A stretch of DNA of 64,000 nucleotides from Helcobacillus massiliensis (lineage in GTDB: Bacteria > Actinomycetota > Actinomycetes > Actinomycetales > Dermabacteraceae), in NCBI RefSeq assembly GCF_014191425.1, contig NZ_JACHWP010000001.1, positions 682,001 through 746,000 on the forward strand, given 5' to 3'. The notes under the pieces were generated by a model. That model did not search any database. It was not told the DNA's origin and saw only the letters and a program-made list of their open reading frames with translations. The position numbers and the translations under genes were made by a program. Shown here one piece after another: positions 56,235 through 64,000 of this stretch (position 1 is the first letter of the stretch; each line of letters begins with the position of its first letter).

Positions 56235-56404
56235 GCCGGCTCCCAGCAGCCGGCGTCCTGCGACTCCTCACCGACTGATGCGAGAGGATCCACCGGCGCG
56301 GCCGCGTTCCGCTCGAACCAGGGGATCGGCTTGATTCCGGTCTTCATCTCCTCGACGGCGAGGCGGATACCGTAGGCCCAGTCGCGGTCTGCTTGACTGC
56401 TCAT
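56231..56404 (-). CDS. Small protein (57 residues), unknown function
   Basis: The frame reads MSSQADRDWAYGIRLAVEEMK, then GIKPIPWFERNAAAPVDP and an acidic C terminus ending GCWEPA. It is first of three small coupled frames on the minus strand. A GGAGGG lies about 20 bases upstream, too far for a normal ribosome binding site; a TTG at 56434 is an alternative start. Phage or plasmid origin is possible. Confidence 0.4.
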   Translation of the reverse strand: MSSQADRDWAYGIRLAVEEMKTGIKPIPWFERNAAAPVDPLASVGEESQDAGCWEPA

Positions 56405-56461
56405 GGGCAAGAGCCTGCCGCATCCCTCCAACACTCGAGCATGCGTTCGAGAAAAGGCGGC

Positions 56462-56791
56462 TCAGGGTTTGAGGCTGATGGCGACGGTGACGCCATCGGT
56501 GAACCGGGTGATGGCCTCCAGGGACGTGCGCCGGCCCAGCTGGCGGAGCGCATCCTCCACGTCCGCTCCGGCACGGATATCCGCGACAGTGCGGCCGGGC
56601 TCATGCGCCAGGGGGCCGCTCGTGCTTCTACTGCCCCTCTCCATCGCCGCAACAGTGCCTTCACCGGCGCCGACCGCGAGAGCGAGCAGGTCCGCAACCG
56701 TCGGGAAGGGGAACAGTCGTGCCCACGACCCCAACCAGCTCACCAGCACCCGCGGGCATGATTCACAGAAATTATGGACAGACCGTGACAT
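56462..56791 (-). CDS. Hypothetical protein (109 residues), doubtful
   Basis: The frame starts MSRSVHNFCESCPRVLVSW and ends TSLEAITRFTDGVTVAISLKP. The stretch PTVADLLALAVGAGEGTVAAM could be a helix-turn-helix. There is no clear ribosome binding site, and the reading frame could be chance in GC-rich DNA. It sits between the small phage-like frames and the SpoU methyltransferase, on the same strand. Confidence 0.3.
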   Translation of the reverse strand: MSRSVHNFCESCPRVLVSWLGSWARLFPFPTVADLLALAVGAGEGTVAAMERGSRSTSGPLAHEPGRTVADIRAGADVEDALRQLGRRTSLEAITRFTDGVTVAISLKP

Positions 56792-56825
56792 CCGGCAGCC
56801 AGGCGTCCGACGCCGCGGGGCGGTC

Positions 56826-57641
56826 TCAGGCCAGTGCGAGCTCCGCCTGCCGCTGCCAGAACACAACAGCGCTCGCCGCCGCGACGTTCAACGAGTCCAC
56901 TCCCCCGCTCATCGGGATGATGATCGTGCCGTCCACTCGCGACAGGGTGGACCGCTTCAGCCCGTGCCCCTCGGTGCCGAGGATGAACGCGACCTTCCCC
57001 CCGGGGCCGAGCTCGGCGTCCTGCAGCGGCACCGACCCCTCTTCCAGCGCCAGCGCGTAACTGGTGAACCCGTGCTCGCGCAGCACATCCAGGCCATGCG
57101 GCCACGCTTCCAGGCGGGTCCACGGCACCTGGAACACCGTCCCCATGGAGACCCGAATGGACCGCCGGTACAGCGGGTCCGCGCTCGACGGCGTCACCAG
57201 CACCGCATCCACTCCGAGTGCCGCCGCGGAGCGGAACATCGCGCCCAGGTTCGTGTGGTCCACGATGTCCTCGAACACCGCCACAGTGCGTGCACCTGCG
57301 AGGACCTCCGCCACCGTCGGCAGCTCGGGGCGGTGCATCGCCGCCAGTGCCCCGCGGTGCACATGGAAACCGGTGGTCTGCTCGAGCACGTCCTCGCTGG
57401 CCACGAACACGGGGACCGATGGATCCTTCTCGAACAGCGGCGCGAACTTCTCCAGCCACTTCTCACTCATCATGAACGACCGCGGGCGGCACCCCGACCG
57501 CAGCGCCCGGTCGATGACGTTGAAGCTCTCCGCCATGAACAGACCGCACTCCGTCTCCAGAGCACGGCGCAGGTTCACGTCCGTCATCGAGTGGTAGTCC
57601 CGCAGGCGCTCATCCTGCGGGTCCTCGAAGCGGATGATCAC
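56826..57641 (-). CDS. SpoU/TrmH-family rRNA or tRNA 2'-O-methyltransferase
   Basis: The 271-residue protein has an N-terminal RNA-binding domain and a SPOUT domain with the three motifs: DHTNLGAMFRSAAALGVDAVL, FILGTEGHGL and IPMSGGVDSLNVAAASAV. It should methylate a ribose in stable RNA; the target is not evident. ATG 57641 overlaps the stop of the ABC ATPase gene (ATGA). Confidence 0.9.
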   Translation of the reverse strand: MIIRFEDPQDERLRDYHSMTDVNLRRALETECGLFMAESFNVIDRALRSGCRPRSFMMSEKWLEKFAPLFEKDPSVPVFVASEDVLEQTTGFHVHRGALAAMHRPELPTVAEVLAGARTVAVFEDIVDHTNLGAMFRSAAALGVDAVLVTPSSADPLYRRSIRVSMGTVFQVPWTRLEAWPHGLDVLREHGFTSYALALEEGSVPLQDAELGPGGKVAFILGTEGHGLKRSTLSRVDGTIIIPMSGGVDSLNVAAASAVVFWQRQAELALA

Positions 57642-58429
57642 GAGAGGGTGAGGGCCCGCGCAGTGAAGCGCTCCCCCTTCTTCTCCGCCACCAGGGGCAG
57701 GCCGAACGTCTTCGTCAGGTTCTGGGAGGTCAGCACGTCGCTGATCGCGCCGGCCTTCACGATCTCGCCGCCGCGCAGCAGGACAGCGTGCGTGCAGCCC
57801 GGCGGGATCTCCTCCACGTGGTGCGTCACCAGCACGGTCACCGGGGTGGCGGGATCCTTCGCGAGGATGCCGAGGGCGCGCACGAGGTGCTCACGGCCGC
57901 CCAGATCGAGGCCGGACGCGGGCTCATCCAGCAGCAGCAGCTCCGGGTCCGTCATCAGAGCGCGCGCCGAGAGCACGCGCTTCTTCTCCCCGGTGGACAG
58001 CGTGCCGAAGCGCCGATCGGCGAGCTTCCCAGCGCCGAACACGGTCAGGAGGCGGCGCGCGCGCTCCACATCGGAGTCCTCATACTCTTCGCGCCAGCGG
58101 CCCACCACCGAGTACCCGGCGGTGACCACAACGTCCAGCACACGCTCACCGGCGGGAATGGAGTCGGCGAGGGCCTGGCTGGCGAGGCCGATCATGGGGC
58201 GCAGCTCGAACACGTCGGTGCGGCCCACGCGCTCATCGAACAGGTCCACGGTGCCGGAGCTGGGGTGCATGCGCGCCGCCAGCAGGGAGATCAGGGTGGA
58301 CTTCCCAGCGCCATTGGGGCCGAGCACCACCCAGCGCTCCCCCTCGCTGATCGTGAGGGAGACGTCCTTCAGCAGGTGCTTCTCACCTCGGCGAACACTG
58401 ACGCTGTTCAGCTGCGCAACAGGAACCAT
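57638..58429 (-). CDS. ABC transporter ATP-binding protein
   Basis: The 263-residue protein has Walker A GPNGAGKST (38-46), the signature LSTGEKKRVLSARAL, Walker B LLLLDEPASGLDLGG and the H-loop VTHHVEEI. It most resembles the soluble ATPases of the ModF/PhnC-like group; no permease gene is next to it, so its partner and role are unknown. TAGGGT (58442-58437) lies seven bases before ATG 58429: probably leaderless. Confidence 0.9.
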   Translation of the reverse strand: MVPVAQLNSVSVRRGEKHLLKDVSLTISEGERWVVLGPNGAGKSTLISLLAARMHPSSGTVDLFDERVGRTDVFELRPMIGLASQALADSIPAGERVLDVVVTAGYSVVGRWREEYEDSDVERARRLLTVFGAGKLADRRFGTLSTGEKKRVLSARALMTDPELLLLDEPASGLDLGGREHLVRALGILAKDPATPVTVLVTHHVEEIPPGCTHAVLLRGGEIVKAGAISDVLTSQNLTKTFGLPLVAEKKGERFTARALTLS

Positions 58430-58493
58430 GCCACCAACCCTACCGCCCGCTCCCCCCACCCTGGAGGCAGGGCGCGCCCGTACACTGGCGCGC
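58430..58493. promoter_or_regulatory. Compact divergent leaderless promoters
   Basis: Only 64 bases separate the ABC ATPase (minus) and the RNase gene (plus). TAGGGT (58442-58437, minus) and TACACT (58481-58486, plus) each lie seven bases from a start codon. Neither start has a Shine-Dalgarno sequence. Confidence 0.55.
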
Positions 58494-59978
58494 ATGACGA
58501 ACCGAACGGTGAGACTGTCCGCCCACGGCGTCGCGGCCGATGAGATCCGCGCCGCCATCGATGTCCTGGTCGCCGCCACCGAGGTTCCGGTGGAGTTCCC
58601 GCCCGCCGTCCTGGAGGCCGCTGAACGCGCCGCCGGCTCCTGGCAGAACGGCGAGGTGGAACGCGAGGACCTGCGGGACATCCCGTTCGTCACCCTCGAC
58701 CCCGCCTCCTCCACCGACCTCGACCAGGCGCTGCACATCGACCCCGATGGGGACGGCTTCCGCGTCCGCTACGCCATTGCGGATGTGCCCGCCTTCGTGC
58801 ACCTCGGGGACGTGATCGATCAGGAGGCGCGTCGGCGCGGCGCCACCGTGTACCTCCCGGGCCGACGGGTTCCGCTGCACCCCGAGGTGCTGAGCGAAGG
58901 AGCGGCATCCCTGCTGCCGGACCAGGACGCTCCCGCATTCGTGTGGGACATGCGCCTGGACGCGGCCGGCGCCGTCACCGCCTGCAGCCTCACCCGTGCC
59001 GTGGTCCGCAGCCGCGAGAAGCTCGCCTACGACGCTGTCCAGCACGACCTCGACGCCGGCCAGGGCCACCCCATGATGCTGCTCCTGCAGCAGGTCGGCG
59101 ACCTCCGCATCGAACAGGAGAAGCTGCGCGAGGGCGCCTCGCTGAACACGCCGGAGCAGGAGGTGGAGGAGAACGAGGACGGCAGCGTCCGCCTCGCCTG
59201 GCGCACCCCGCAGCCGATCGAGGACTCCAACGCGCAGATCTCCCTCATGACGGGCATGGCCGCAGCGCAGATGATGATCGATGCCGGTGTCGGCATCCTG
59301 CGCACCATGCCCGCCCCCACCGATGAGGCCCGCACCCGTTTCCGTCTGCAGGCGGAGGCCCTCGGCATCACCTGGGCCGACGGTCAGCCGTACGGGCAGT
59401 TCCTCCGCACCCTCGATTGGCGCAACCCGCAGCATCTCGCGCTGCTCAACCACGCAGGGGTGCTGTTCCGCGGTGCCGGATACCTGCCGCTCGGGGCCCC
59501 GCCGGCCGACGACGACGCGGACGAGGCGCCCAGCCTGGAGCAGGCCGCGATCGGCGCCCCGTACGCCCACGTCACCGCGCCGCTGCGCCGCCTCGTGGAC
59601 CGCTTCGGACTCCTCGTCTGCTGGATGATCAGCACCGACCGCGCCATCCCCGCTGAGCTGCGCGCCGCCCTCGGCGAACTGCCGGAGATCATGAAGTCCA
59701 CCGGTTCCGTCGCCGGGAAGCTGGAGCGCGAAGCGGTGGATCTCGTGGAGGTGCTGAGCCTGAAGCCGTTCGTGGGCCAGGAGTTCACCGGCACCGTCAT
59801 CAAACGCTCCGACGGGGAGAAGCCGCGCGTGGAGGTGCAGCTCGTGGAACCACCCGTCACCACGTGGGTGGCCGCCGACGCCGACCTCGGCACGCACGTT
59901 CGACTCCGCCTGGAACGGATCGCTGAACCGGAGAAGGACGGCGCGATCCCCACCGCCGAGTTCAGCCTCCTGACGTGA
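58494..59978 (+). CDS. RNase II/R-family 3'-5' exoribonuclease
   Basis: The 494-residue protein has the RNB catalytic domain: DPASSTDLDQAL (69-80, with metal-binding Asp69, Asp75, Asp77), YAIADVPAFVHLGD, EARRRGATVYLPGRRVPLHP and a late RRLVDRF segment. It is shorter than RNase R, without evident cold-shock domains at the N terminus or an S1 domain. It degrades single-stranded RNA. The frame is open far upstream (to 56403) across other genes; ATG 58494, behind a TACACT box, is the true start. Confidence 0.9.
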   Translation: MTNRTVRLSAHGVAADEIRAAIDVLVAATEVPVEFPPAVLEAAERAAGSWQNGEVEREDLRDIPFVTLDPASSTDLDQALHIDPDGDGFRVRYAIADVPAFVHLGDVIDQEARRRGATVYLPGRRVPLHPEVLSEGAASLLPDQDAPAFVWDMRLDAAGAVTACSLTRAVVRSREKLAYDAVQHDLDAGQGHPMMLLLQQVGDLRIEQEKLREGASLNTPEQEVEENEDGSVRLAWRTPQPIEDSNAQISLMTGMAAAQMMIDAGVGILRTMPAPTDEARTRFRLQAEALGITWADGQPYGQFLRTLDWRNPQHLALLNHAGVLFRGAGYLPLGAPPADDDADEAPSLEQAAIGAPYAHVTAPLRRLVDRFGLLVCWMISTDRAIPAELRAALGELPEIMKSTGSVAGKLEREAVDLVEVLSLKPFVGQEFTGTVIKRSDGEKPRVEVQLVEPPVTTWVAADADLGTHVRLRLERIAEPEKDGAIPTAEFSLLT

Positions 59979-60682
59979 CGGCGATCCCTGTGCCGCGCCT
60001 GGCGGTGCTGTCCTCCTGGACGCACGGTCTGCTGCGCGGCCGCCTCTGCGCCGACGGGCTCCTCGACCAGCTCGACGGCCCCGAGTTCTTCTTCGCTCCC
60101 CCGTTCGACCCGGCGGCGTGGCTGCTGGACCTGCAGCTGATGCACCGCCCCATCGTGAACCTCGTGCTGCCGCAGCCCGGGCGGATCGCCGGCCTCATCG
60201 GCCCGCCCCCGGCGATCGCGGCGGCGCTGGACGCAGGGCAGGCGCTCGTGGTCGCCGACGGGCCCCTCGCCCACCACACCCTCACGGTCCACCGCCAGGA
60301 TCCGCACCACCGCACCCTCGTGGTGGATCGGCACAACGCCCCACCGAACCGGCCCGTCACGCCGCAGCGGACCGACGGGGCCCGGGAGCACCTGTTCCGC
60401 TGCCTGCAGGACGCGGCTGACCGCGCGCAGCGCCTGGACATCGTGCTGGAGGAACCCGTCGGCCCCGCGGAGCTGCCCGACGACTGGTTCCTGATGGAGC
60501 CCCACCCCGGGATCGACGCGGGGCATGTGGAAACCGCGCGGATCGCGGGCCGCGCCGCGGTGCAGTGCGAGCGGCTTCTGGAGGACCCGGACCTCGATAC
60601 GGCGCGACGGGAGTTGGTGCGGGATCTGCATGATGCTGCCCGCAGCGCCCTCAGCGCGGTCCTCTCCTCCTCACCAGTGTGA
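59975..60682 (+). CDS. Hypothetical protein (235 residues) coupled to the RNase gene
   Basis: I do not recognise this family. The frame starts at GTG 59975, overlapping the RNase stop (GTGA), so it is translationally coupled and likely expressed with it. It is rich in Ala, Leu, Pro and His, without membrane helices or a signal peptide. The C-terminal 60 residues are predicted-helical (ETARIAGRAAVQCERLL). Confidence 0.65.
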   Translation: MTAIPVPRLAVLSSWTHGLLRGRLCADGLLDQLDGPEFFFAPPFDPAAWLLDLQLMHRPIVNLVLPQPGRIAGLIGPPPAIAAALDAGQALVVADGPLAHHTLTVHRQDPHHRTLVVDRHNAPPNRPVTPQRTDGAREHLFRCLQDAADRAQRLDIVLEEPVGPAELPDDWFLMEPHPGIDAGHVETARIAGRAAVQCERLLEDPDLDTARRELVRDLHDAARSALSAVLSSSPV

Positions 60683-60689
60683 GCGCGGC

Positions 60690-60695
60690 TAGACT
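60690..60695 (+). promoter_or_regulatory. -10 box of serB
   Basis: TAGACT follows the end of the preceding gene by seven bases and lies 34 bases before the serB start, which has its own GAAAGGA. Confidence 0.45.
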
Positions 60696-60728
60696 GCGCA
60701 GACGAGAGCCCCGTCGAAAGGACATGCT

Positions 60729-61385
60729 GTGGTTGACACCGCCTACCGCGGACTGCTGATCTCCGACGTCGACTCCACCTTCCTCACGCAGGAGGTGATC
60801 GAACTGGTCGCCGACTACGCCGGCGTGCGCGACGACGTCGAAGAGGTGACGCTGCGGGCGATGCGCGGCGAACTGGACTTCGCCGAGTCTCTGCACCACC
60901 GCGTCGCCGCCCTCAAGGGCCTGCCCGCCACCGTCATCGACGAGGTGCGCGAGCAGCTCGTGCCGACCCCTGGCGCGCTCGAACTCGCCTCCGAGGCGAT
61001 CGAGCGCGGCTGGCTGGTGGCGCTGGTGTCCGGCGGCTTCGAGGAGATCATCACTCCGCTCGCGGAGCAGGTCGGCATCCAGTCGGTGCTGGCGAATCGC
61101 TTCGAGGTGGCCGACGGGCACCTCACCGGCAGGGTCGACGGCCCGATCGTGGACCGCGAAGCGAAGGCGATGCAGGCGCGGTTCCTGTCCGCCGCGCACG
61201 GTGTGCCGCGCGAGCGCATCATCGCCCTCGGCGACGGCGCCAACGACATCGACCTCATGGCGGAGGCCGGCCTCGCGGTGGGGTTCCACCCGAAGCCGGC
61301 CCTGCGGGAGGTTGTGGACCTCGTGATCGACGGCCCGTCCCTCGACCCGGTGCGTGAGCACCTGGCCCGACTCGACGGGTTCTGA
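60729..61385 (+). CDS. serB: Phosphoserine phosphatase
   Basis: The last step of serine synthesis. The 218-residue HAD-family protein has DVDSTFL (13-19, nucleophile Asp13 and Asp15), the VSGGFEEII motif II and IALGDGANDIDLMAEAGLAVGF motif III/IV. It lacks the N-terminal ACT domains found in some homologues. GTG 60729 follows GAAAGGA at seven bases. It is convergent with the SixA-like gene. Confidence 0.92.
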   Translation: MVDTAYRGLLISDVDSTFLTQEVIELVADYAGVRDDVEEVTLRAMRGELDFAESLHHRVAALKGLPATVIDEVREQLVPTPGALELASEAIERGWLVALVSGGFEEIITPLAEQVGIQSVLANRFEVADGHLTGRVDGPIVDREAKAMQARFLSAAHGVPRERIIALGDGANDIDLMAEAGLAVGFHPKPALREVVDLVIDGPSLDPVREHLARLDGF

Positions 61386-61387
61386 GC

Positions 61388-61414
61388 GACGGCCCGGCCG
61401 TTCGCTGGGCCGTC
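61388..61414. terminator. Bidirectional terminator serB / sixA
   Basis: Perfect eight-base arms GACGGCCC (61388-61395) and GGGCCGTC (61407-61414) lie between the two convergent stops, touching the sixA stop. No clear T tract on either side. Confidence 0.6.
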
Positions 61415-61937
61415 AGCCGCGCAGCAGCGCGTGCAGGCTCAGCGAATCCTCACCGAGCTCAGCCCACGAGCCGAGGCGGCCGCTGAAGACGCTGACGGAC
61501 CCCGTCGGCATCCCCAGCCGCACCTGTGCGGTCGCACCCGAATCGGACGACTCCTCATCGGCGAGGTGGGAGGCGAGCGAGGACATGACCGGCTCGTGGC
61601 CTATCACCAGCACCACCGATTCGTCGGCGGGCAGGCGGTGGAGCTCCTCGAGCACCTCAGCAGGTCCGGTGGCGTAGAACTCGTCGTGGACGCTGACGTC
61701 CCCGTCGAAGTCCGGAAGACCGGGGCGCAGCGCATCCCACGTGTCGCGGGTGCGCTGCGCGGAGGAGACGAGGACTCGGGTCGGGCAGATGCCCTGCGAA
61801 CGGAGGTAGTCGCCGACGGCGCGGGCCTGAGTGACGCCCTTGGAGGCCAGAGGGCGCTCCTTATCGGTGGGGGCGGAGTTCTCCGCTTTGCCGTGGCGCA
61901 TGAGCAGAAGCATCCGACTCGGAGGTTCGTCGTTCAC
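61413..61937 (-). CDS. SixA-type histidine phosphatase
   Basis: The 174-residue protein belongs to the histidine phosphatase (phosphoglycerate-mutase-like) superfamily: LLLMRHGKAE with catalytic His15, SSAQRTRDTWDAL, and VVLVIGHEPVMSSLA with the second catalytic His. SixA proteins dephosphorylate phosphohistidine. The start is GTG 61937 after AGGAAGAGG; a downstream ATG (MLLLMRHG) is possible. It follows the fabG gene by 34 bases. Confidence 0.88.
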   Translation of the reverse strand: MNDEPPSRMLLLMRHGKAENSAPTDKERPLASKGVTQARAVGDYLRSQGICPTRVLVSSAQRTRDTWDALRPGLPDFDGDVSVHDEFYATGPAEVLEELHRLPADESVVLVIGHEPVMSSLASHLADEESSDSGATAQVRLGMPTGSVSVFSGRLGSWAELGEDSLSLHALLRG

Positions 61938-61971
61938 AAGTCCTCTTCCTGTGTGATGGGGACGGTCCGAA

Positions 61972-62682
61972 TCAGTGTCCCATACCGAGGCCGCCGTCGA
62001 CCGGGATGACAGCACCGGAGATGTAGGCGGCGTCATCGGAGGCGAGGAACGCGGCGACCTTCGCCACCTCCTCCGGCTGGGCGAAGCGGCCCGCCGGGAT
62101 CGCCTTCTGGTACTCCTTCTTCAGATCGTCGCTGAGCTGCTGGGTCATCTCCGTGTCGATGTAGCCGGGGGCGATGACATTCGCGGTGATTCCGCGGGAG
62201 CCGAGCTCACGGGTGATGGAGCGCGCCATGCCGACCAGGCCGGACTTGGAGGCGGCGTAGTTGACCTGGCCCGGGGAGCCGTACAGGCCCACCACGGAGG
62301 AGATCAGGATGATGCGGCCCTTCTTCTTTCGCATCATGCCTTTGATGGCGCGCTTCACGGAGCGGAACGCACCCGTGAGGTTGGTGCCGAGGACGTTCTC
62401 GAAGGAGTCGTCGCTCATGCGCAGCAGCAGCTGGTCGTCGGTGATGCCGGCGTTGGCGACCAGCACCTCGATCGGGCCGTTCTTCTCCTCCGCCTCAGCG
62501 AACGCGGCGTCCATGGAGGCGGAGTCGGTGACGTCCGCAGCCACGGTGAGCGCGCCGTCGGGGCCGCCCGTGCCGGAGCGGGAGGTGACGGCGACCTTGT
62601 CGCCGAGGGACAGGAAGTGCTCTGCGAGGGCGTAGCCGATGCCTCGGTTGCCGCCGGTGATCAGGACGCTGCGTGCGGTCAC
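61972..62682 (-). CDS. fabG: 3-oxoacyl-ACP reductase FabG (SDR family)
   Basis: NADPH-dependent reductase of fatty-acid synthesis. The 236-residue protein has the nucleotide motif ITGGNRGIGYALAE, VANAGITDDQLLLRM, and the Ser-Tyr-Lys active site in ISSVVGLYGSPGQVNYAASKSG. I chose GTG 62682 because AAGGAG lies six bases upstream; the ATG at 62706 would translate that ribosome binding site. A TAGGGT box (62726-62721) provides the promoter. Confidence 0.88.
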   Translation of the reverse strand: MTARSVLITGGNRGIGYALAEHFLSLGDKVAVTSRSGTGGPDGALTVAADVTDSASMDAAFAEAEEKNGPIEVLVANAGITDDQLLLRMSDDSFENVLGTNLTGAFRSVKRAIKGMMRKKKGRIILISSVVGLYGSPGQVNYAASKSGLVGMARSITRELGSRGITANVIAPGYIDTEMTQQLSDDLKKEYQKAIPAGRFAQPEEVAKVAAFLASDDAAYISGAVIPVDGGLGMGH

Positions 62683-62774
62683 CGCGTTCTCCTTCGATGG
62701 GGTCATGAATGGGCCCCGCTACCCTATCGCGGCCGCCTGGTGCGCTGATCGCCCCCGCGAACCCGGCACGGTCG

Positions 62775-62780
62775 TACACT
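62775..62780 (+). promoter_or_regulatory. -10 box of the Trp/Pro-rich membrane protein gene
   Basis: TACACT lies 57 bases before ATG 62838, in the gap between fabG and the divergent gene. A small CCCTGC-AGCAGGG stem (62806-62820 area) lies in the leader. Confidence 0.4.
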
Positions 62781-62837
62781 GGTGGCCGCACCCACTGACC
62801 GATGCATCCCTGCAGCAGGGGAAGGGACACGACCACT

Positions 62838-63806
62838 ATGGCACTGCGCTTCAACCCACCGCCCAACTGGCCGCCGGCAGAACCGGGCTGGACACCGCCC
62901 GAAGGCTGGCAGCCGGACCCCGCGTGGGGCGAAGCGCCCGCCGACTGGCAGTACTGGGTGGAGGACGACGCGGACGACTCCGCCTCCCACGCCGGTGCCG
63001 CAGGCTCCGCGTCCGAAACAGGTTCGTCCGCGACGGGCTCCTCCGCGGCGAGCGCCGCCCCCGCCCCGATGTTCGGCGCCGGTGACAGTGAGCCCTCCGG
63101 CGCGACCACGCAGAACTGGACACCGATCCAGGCGCAGGGCGTGCCGGAGAAGAAGGGCTTCTTCGCCCGGTTCTGGTGGCTGACCTGCCTGGTGCTGCCG
63201 CTGCTGCTCGCGATCCTTGCCGCAATCGCCCTGTCCTTCTACTTCTTCAAGGGCGACGACGAGGCGACAGCTGACCCGTCGCCCAGCCCCAGCTCCAGCT
63301 CCAGCGCACCGGCTGACCCGACCACCACGTCTGAGGCCCCGTCACCCACTGAGACTGCTGAGCCCACGCCGAAGGAACCGCTGGTCAAGCCGGACAAGAA
63401 CGCTGAGAAGAAATCTGTGGTCACCTTCTCCGGCTCCGGTGAGGTGGTCCTCTCCACCCGCTGGTCCGACGGCAGCGACATCAAGACGAGCGACGGCGAA
63501 CCGGTGGACAAGCCCACCAACGGCACCTACCTCGTGGTGACGGTTCAGACCACCTCGAAGTCCGGAAAGATCCACCAGAACCCGCTGAACGTCCGGGTCA
63601 ACACCCCGTACGGCGGTGTGGTGGATGTCGCGCGCACCTCCTACAGCCAGTCCGATGAAGCGGGCCTGAACACGTTGGACTACGACCTCGAAGAGGGCGA
63701 GTCCGGCACCATGCGCATCCTGTACGACATCAAGAAGGTCCCGGACCTCACCATCACCTGGAACGGTGACAAGTCCGGCGCCAAGTGGGCAGTCCCCGAG
63801 AAGTGA
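62838..63806 (+). CDS. Membrane-anchored protein with N-terminal Trp/Pro repeats and C-terminal DUF4352-like domain
   Basis: The 322-residue protein begins with repeats of the form NPPPNWPPAEPGWTPPEGW, then an acidic, Ser/Ala-rich stretch. One membrane helix (about 114-135, WLTCLVLPLLLAILAAIALSF) follows, then a Ser/Pro/Thr linker and a C-terminal beta-rich domain (about 200-322, TYLVVTVQTTSKSG) resembling DUF4352. The Trp/Pro part should be cytoplasmic and the C-terminal domain outside. An in-frame ATG at 62802 lacks a ribosome binding site. Function unknown. Confidence 0.8.
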   Translation: MALRFNPPPNWPPAEPGWTPPEGWQPDPAWGEAPADWQYWVEDDADDSASHAGAAGSASETGSSATGSSAASAAPAPMFGAGDSEPSGATTQNWTPIQAQGVPEKKGFFARFWWLTCLVLPLLLAILAAIALSFYFFKGDDEATADPSPSPSSSSSAPADPTTTSEAPSPTETAEPTPKEPLVKPDKNAEKKSVVTFSGSGEVVLSTRWSDGSDIKTSDGEPVDKPTNGTYLVVTVQTTSKSGKIHQNPLNVRVNTPYGGVVDVARTSYSQSDEAGLNTLDYDLEEGESGTMRILYDIKKVPDLTITWNGDKSGAKWAVPEK

Positions 63807-64000
63807 CCGTGTCCCGCTTCAACCCCGCCCCCGCCTGGCCGGAGCCGCCCAGTGCCGACTGGGAGCCTCCGGCCGGGTGGGTGCCTCCCGCTGACTGGCC
63901 CACCCCGCCGGCGGGGTGGCGCTGGAACGCGGAGGAGCTGCCGACGGATGCTCCCCTGGCGCCGAGCGGCTCGCTGCGCGCCAGCGGAGCCCGCCTCCAG
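63803..64000 (+). CDS. Second Trp/Pro-rich protein, N-terminal part (cut by window end)
   Basis: The frame runs to the right edge. It begins at GTG 63803 (overlapping the previous stop, GTGA) or GTG 63809. The N terminus, SRFNPAPAWPEPPSADW then EPPAGWVPPADWPTPPAGW, is the same kind of Trp/Pro repeat as in the preceding protein (RFNPPPNWPPAEPGW). The two genes look like tandem paralogues and are translationally coupled. Confidence 0.75.
   Translation, partial: MTVSRFNPAPAWPEPPSADWEPPAGWVPPADWPTPPAGWRWNAEELPTDAPLAPSGSLRASGARLQ

Noticed and set aside
56393-56761. Plus-strand frame of 122 codons opposite the small phage-like genes
   Set aside because: No ribosome binding site, low-complexity composition, and it overlaps antisense frames that are better supported.
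56403-58493. Open frame continuing ~700 codons upstream of the RNase gene
   Set aside because: It is antisense to the ABC ATPase and SpoU genes, which have clear motifs. The RNase domain starts after ATG 58494, which has its own TACACT promoter.

Overview
This window is chromosomal DNA from a high-GC Gram-positive bacterium (Actinomycetota, most likely Micrococcales; a Dermabacteraceae-like genus would fit, but the sequence alone does not fix it). The evidence is the high GC content, frequent GTG starts, -10 boxes of the TANNNT type lying directly upstream of start codons, and classic actinobacterial gene order (whiA-gap-pgk-tpiA-secG, tkt-tal-zwf-opcA, garA-ftsR-merR, xerD-parA-rluB-tyrA-cmk-der, imuA'-imuB-dnaE2). 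Most of the window is core genome; accessory DNA is concentrated at about 53.0-56.8 kb.

Layout. 1-4.0 kb: end of whiA, then the lower-glycolysis genes gap, pgk, tpiA and the translocon gene secG. 4.0-11.2 kb: an amino-sugar salvage cluster with an RpiR regulator, a fused NagZ-MurQ protein, two ABC permeases and a lipoprotein binding protein on the minus strand, and a BadF-type sugar kinase divergently on the plus strand. Together these look able to import, cleave, phosphorylate and de-lactylate peptidoglycan sugars. 11.2-17.7 kb: pentose-phosphate genes tkt, tal, zwf and a fused opcA-6-phosphogluconolactonase. 18-25.5 kb: ctaB, xerD, a ParA ATPase, rluB, tyrA, a fused cmk-der and a Nudix hydrolase; scpA and scpB, normally between parA and rluB, are missing. 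25.6-30 kb: dhaKLM (dihydroxyacetone kinase) and a phoX phosphatase behind a likely Pho box. 30-33 kb: a large asparagine synthetase with an extra C-terminal domain resembling F420-0:gamma-glutamyl ligase, and a tRNA-Pro. 33-35 kb: garA (FHA), ftsR and a second MerR gene.

35-41.5 kb: a second ParA, a PAC2 protein, a DUF2252 protein, trhO, nicotinamidase coupled to a YhhQ-type transporter, and a TetR repressor. 41.5-47 kb: an MMPL exporter with a degenerate ABC-ATPase-like tail, coupled to a very repetitive YhgE/Pip protein. 47-53 kb: the SOS mutasome imuA'-imuB-dnaE2 behind a LexA-like box. 53-56.8 kb: a decayed small membrane gene, an IS110-family insertion sequence, an acyltransferase and small cysteine-rich reading frames of phage-like character. 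56.8-64 kb: SpoU methyltransferase, ABC ATPase, RNase II-like exonuclease, serB, a SixA phosphatase, a FabG reductase and two tandem Trp/Pro-rich proteins, the second cut by the window end.

The most distinctive points are the self-contained MurNAc salvage cluster with its two-enzyme fusion, the asparagine synthetase/CofE-like fusion, the loss of scpAB from its conserved site, and the pseudo-ATPase tail on the MMPL exporter. All functional calls rest on motifs and gene order read by eye; no database search was possible.
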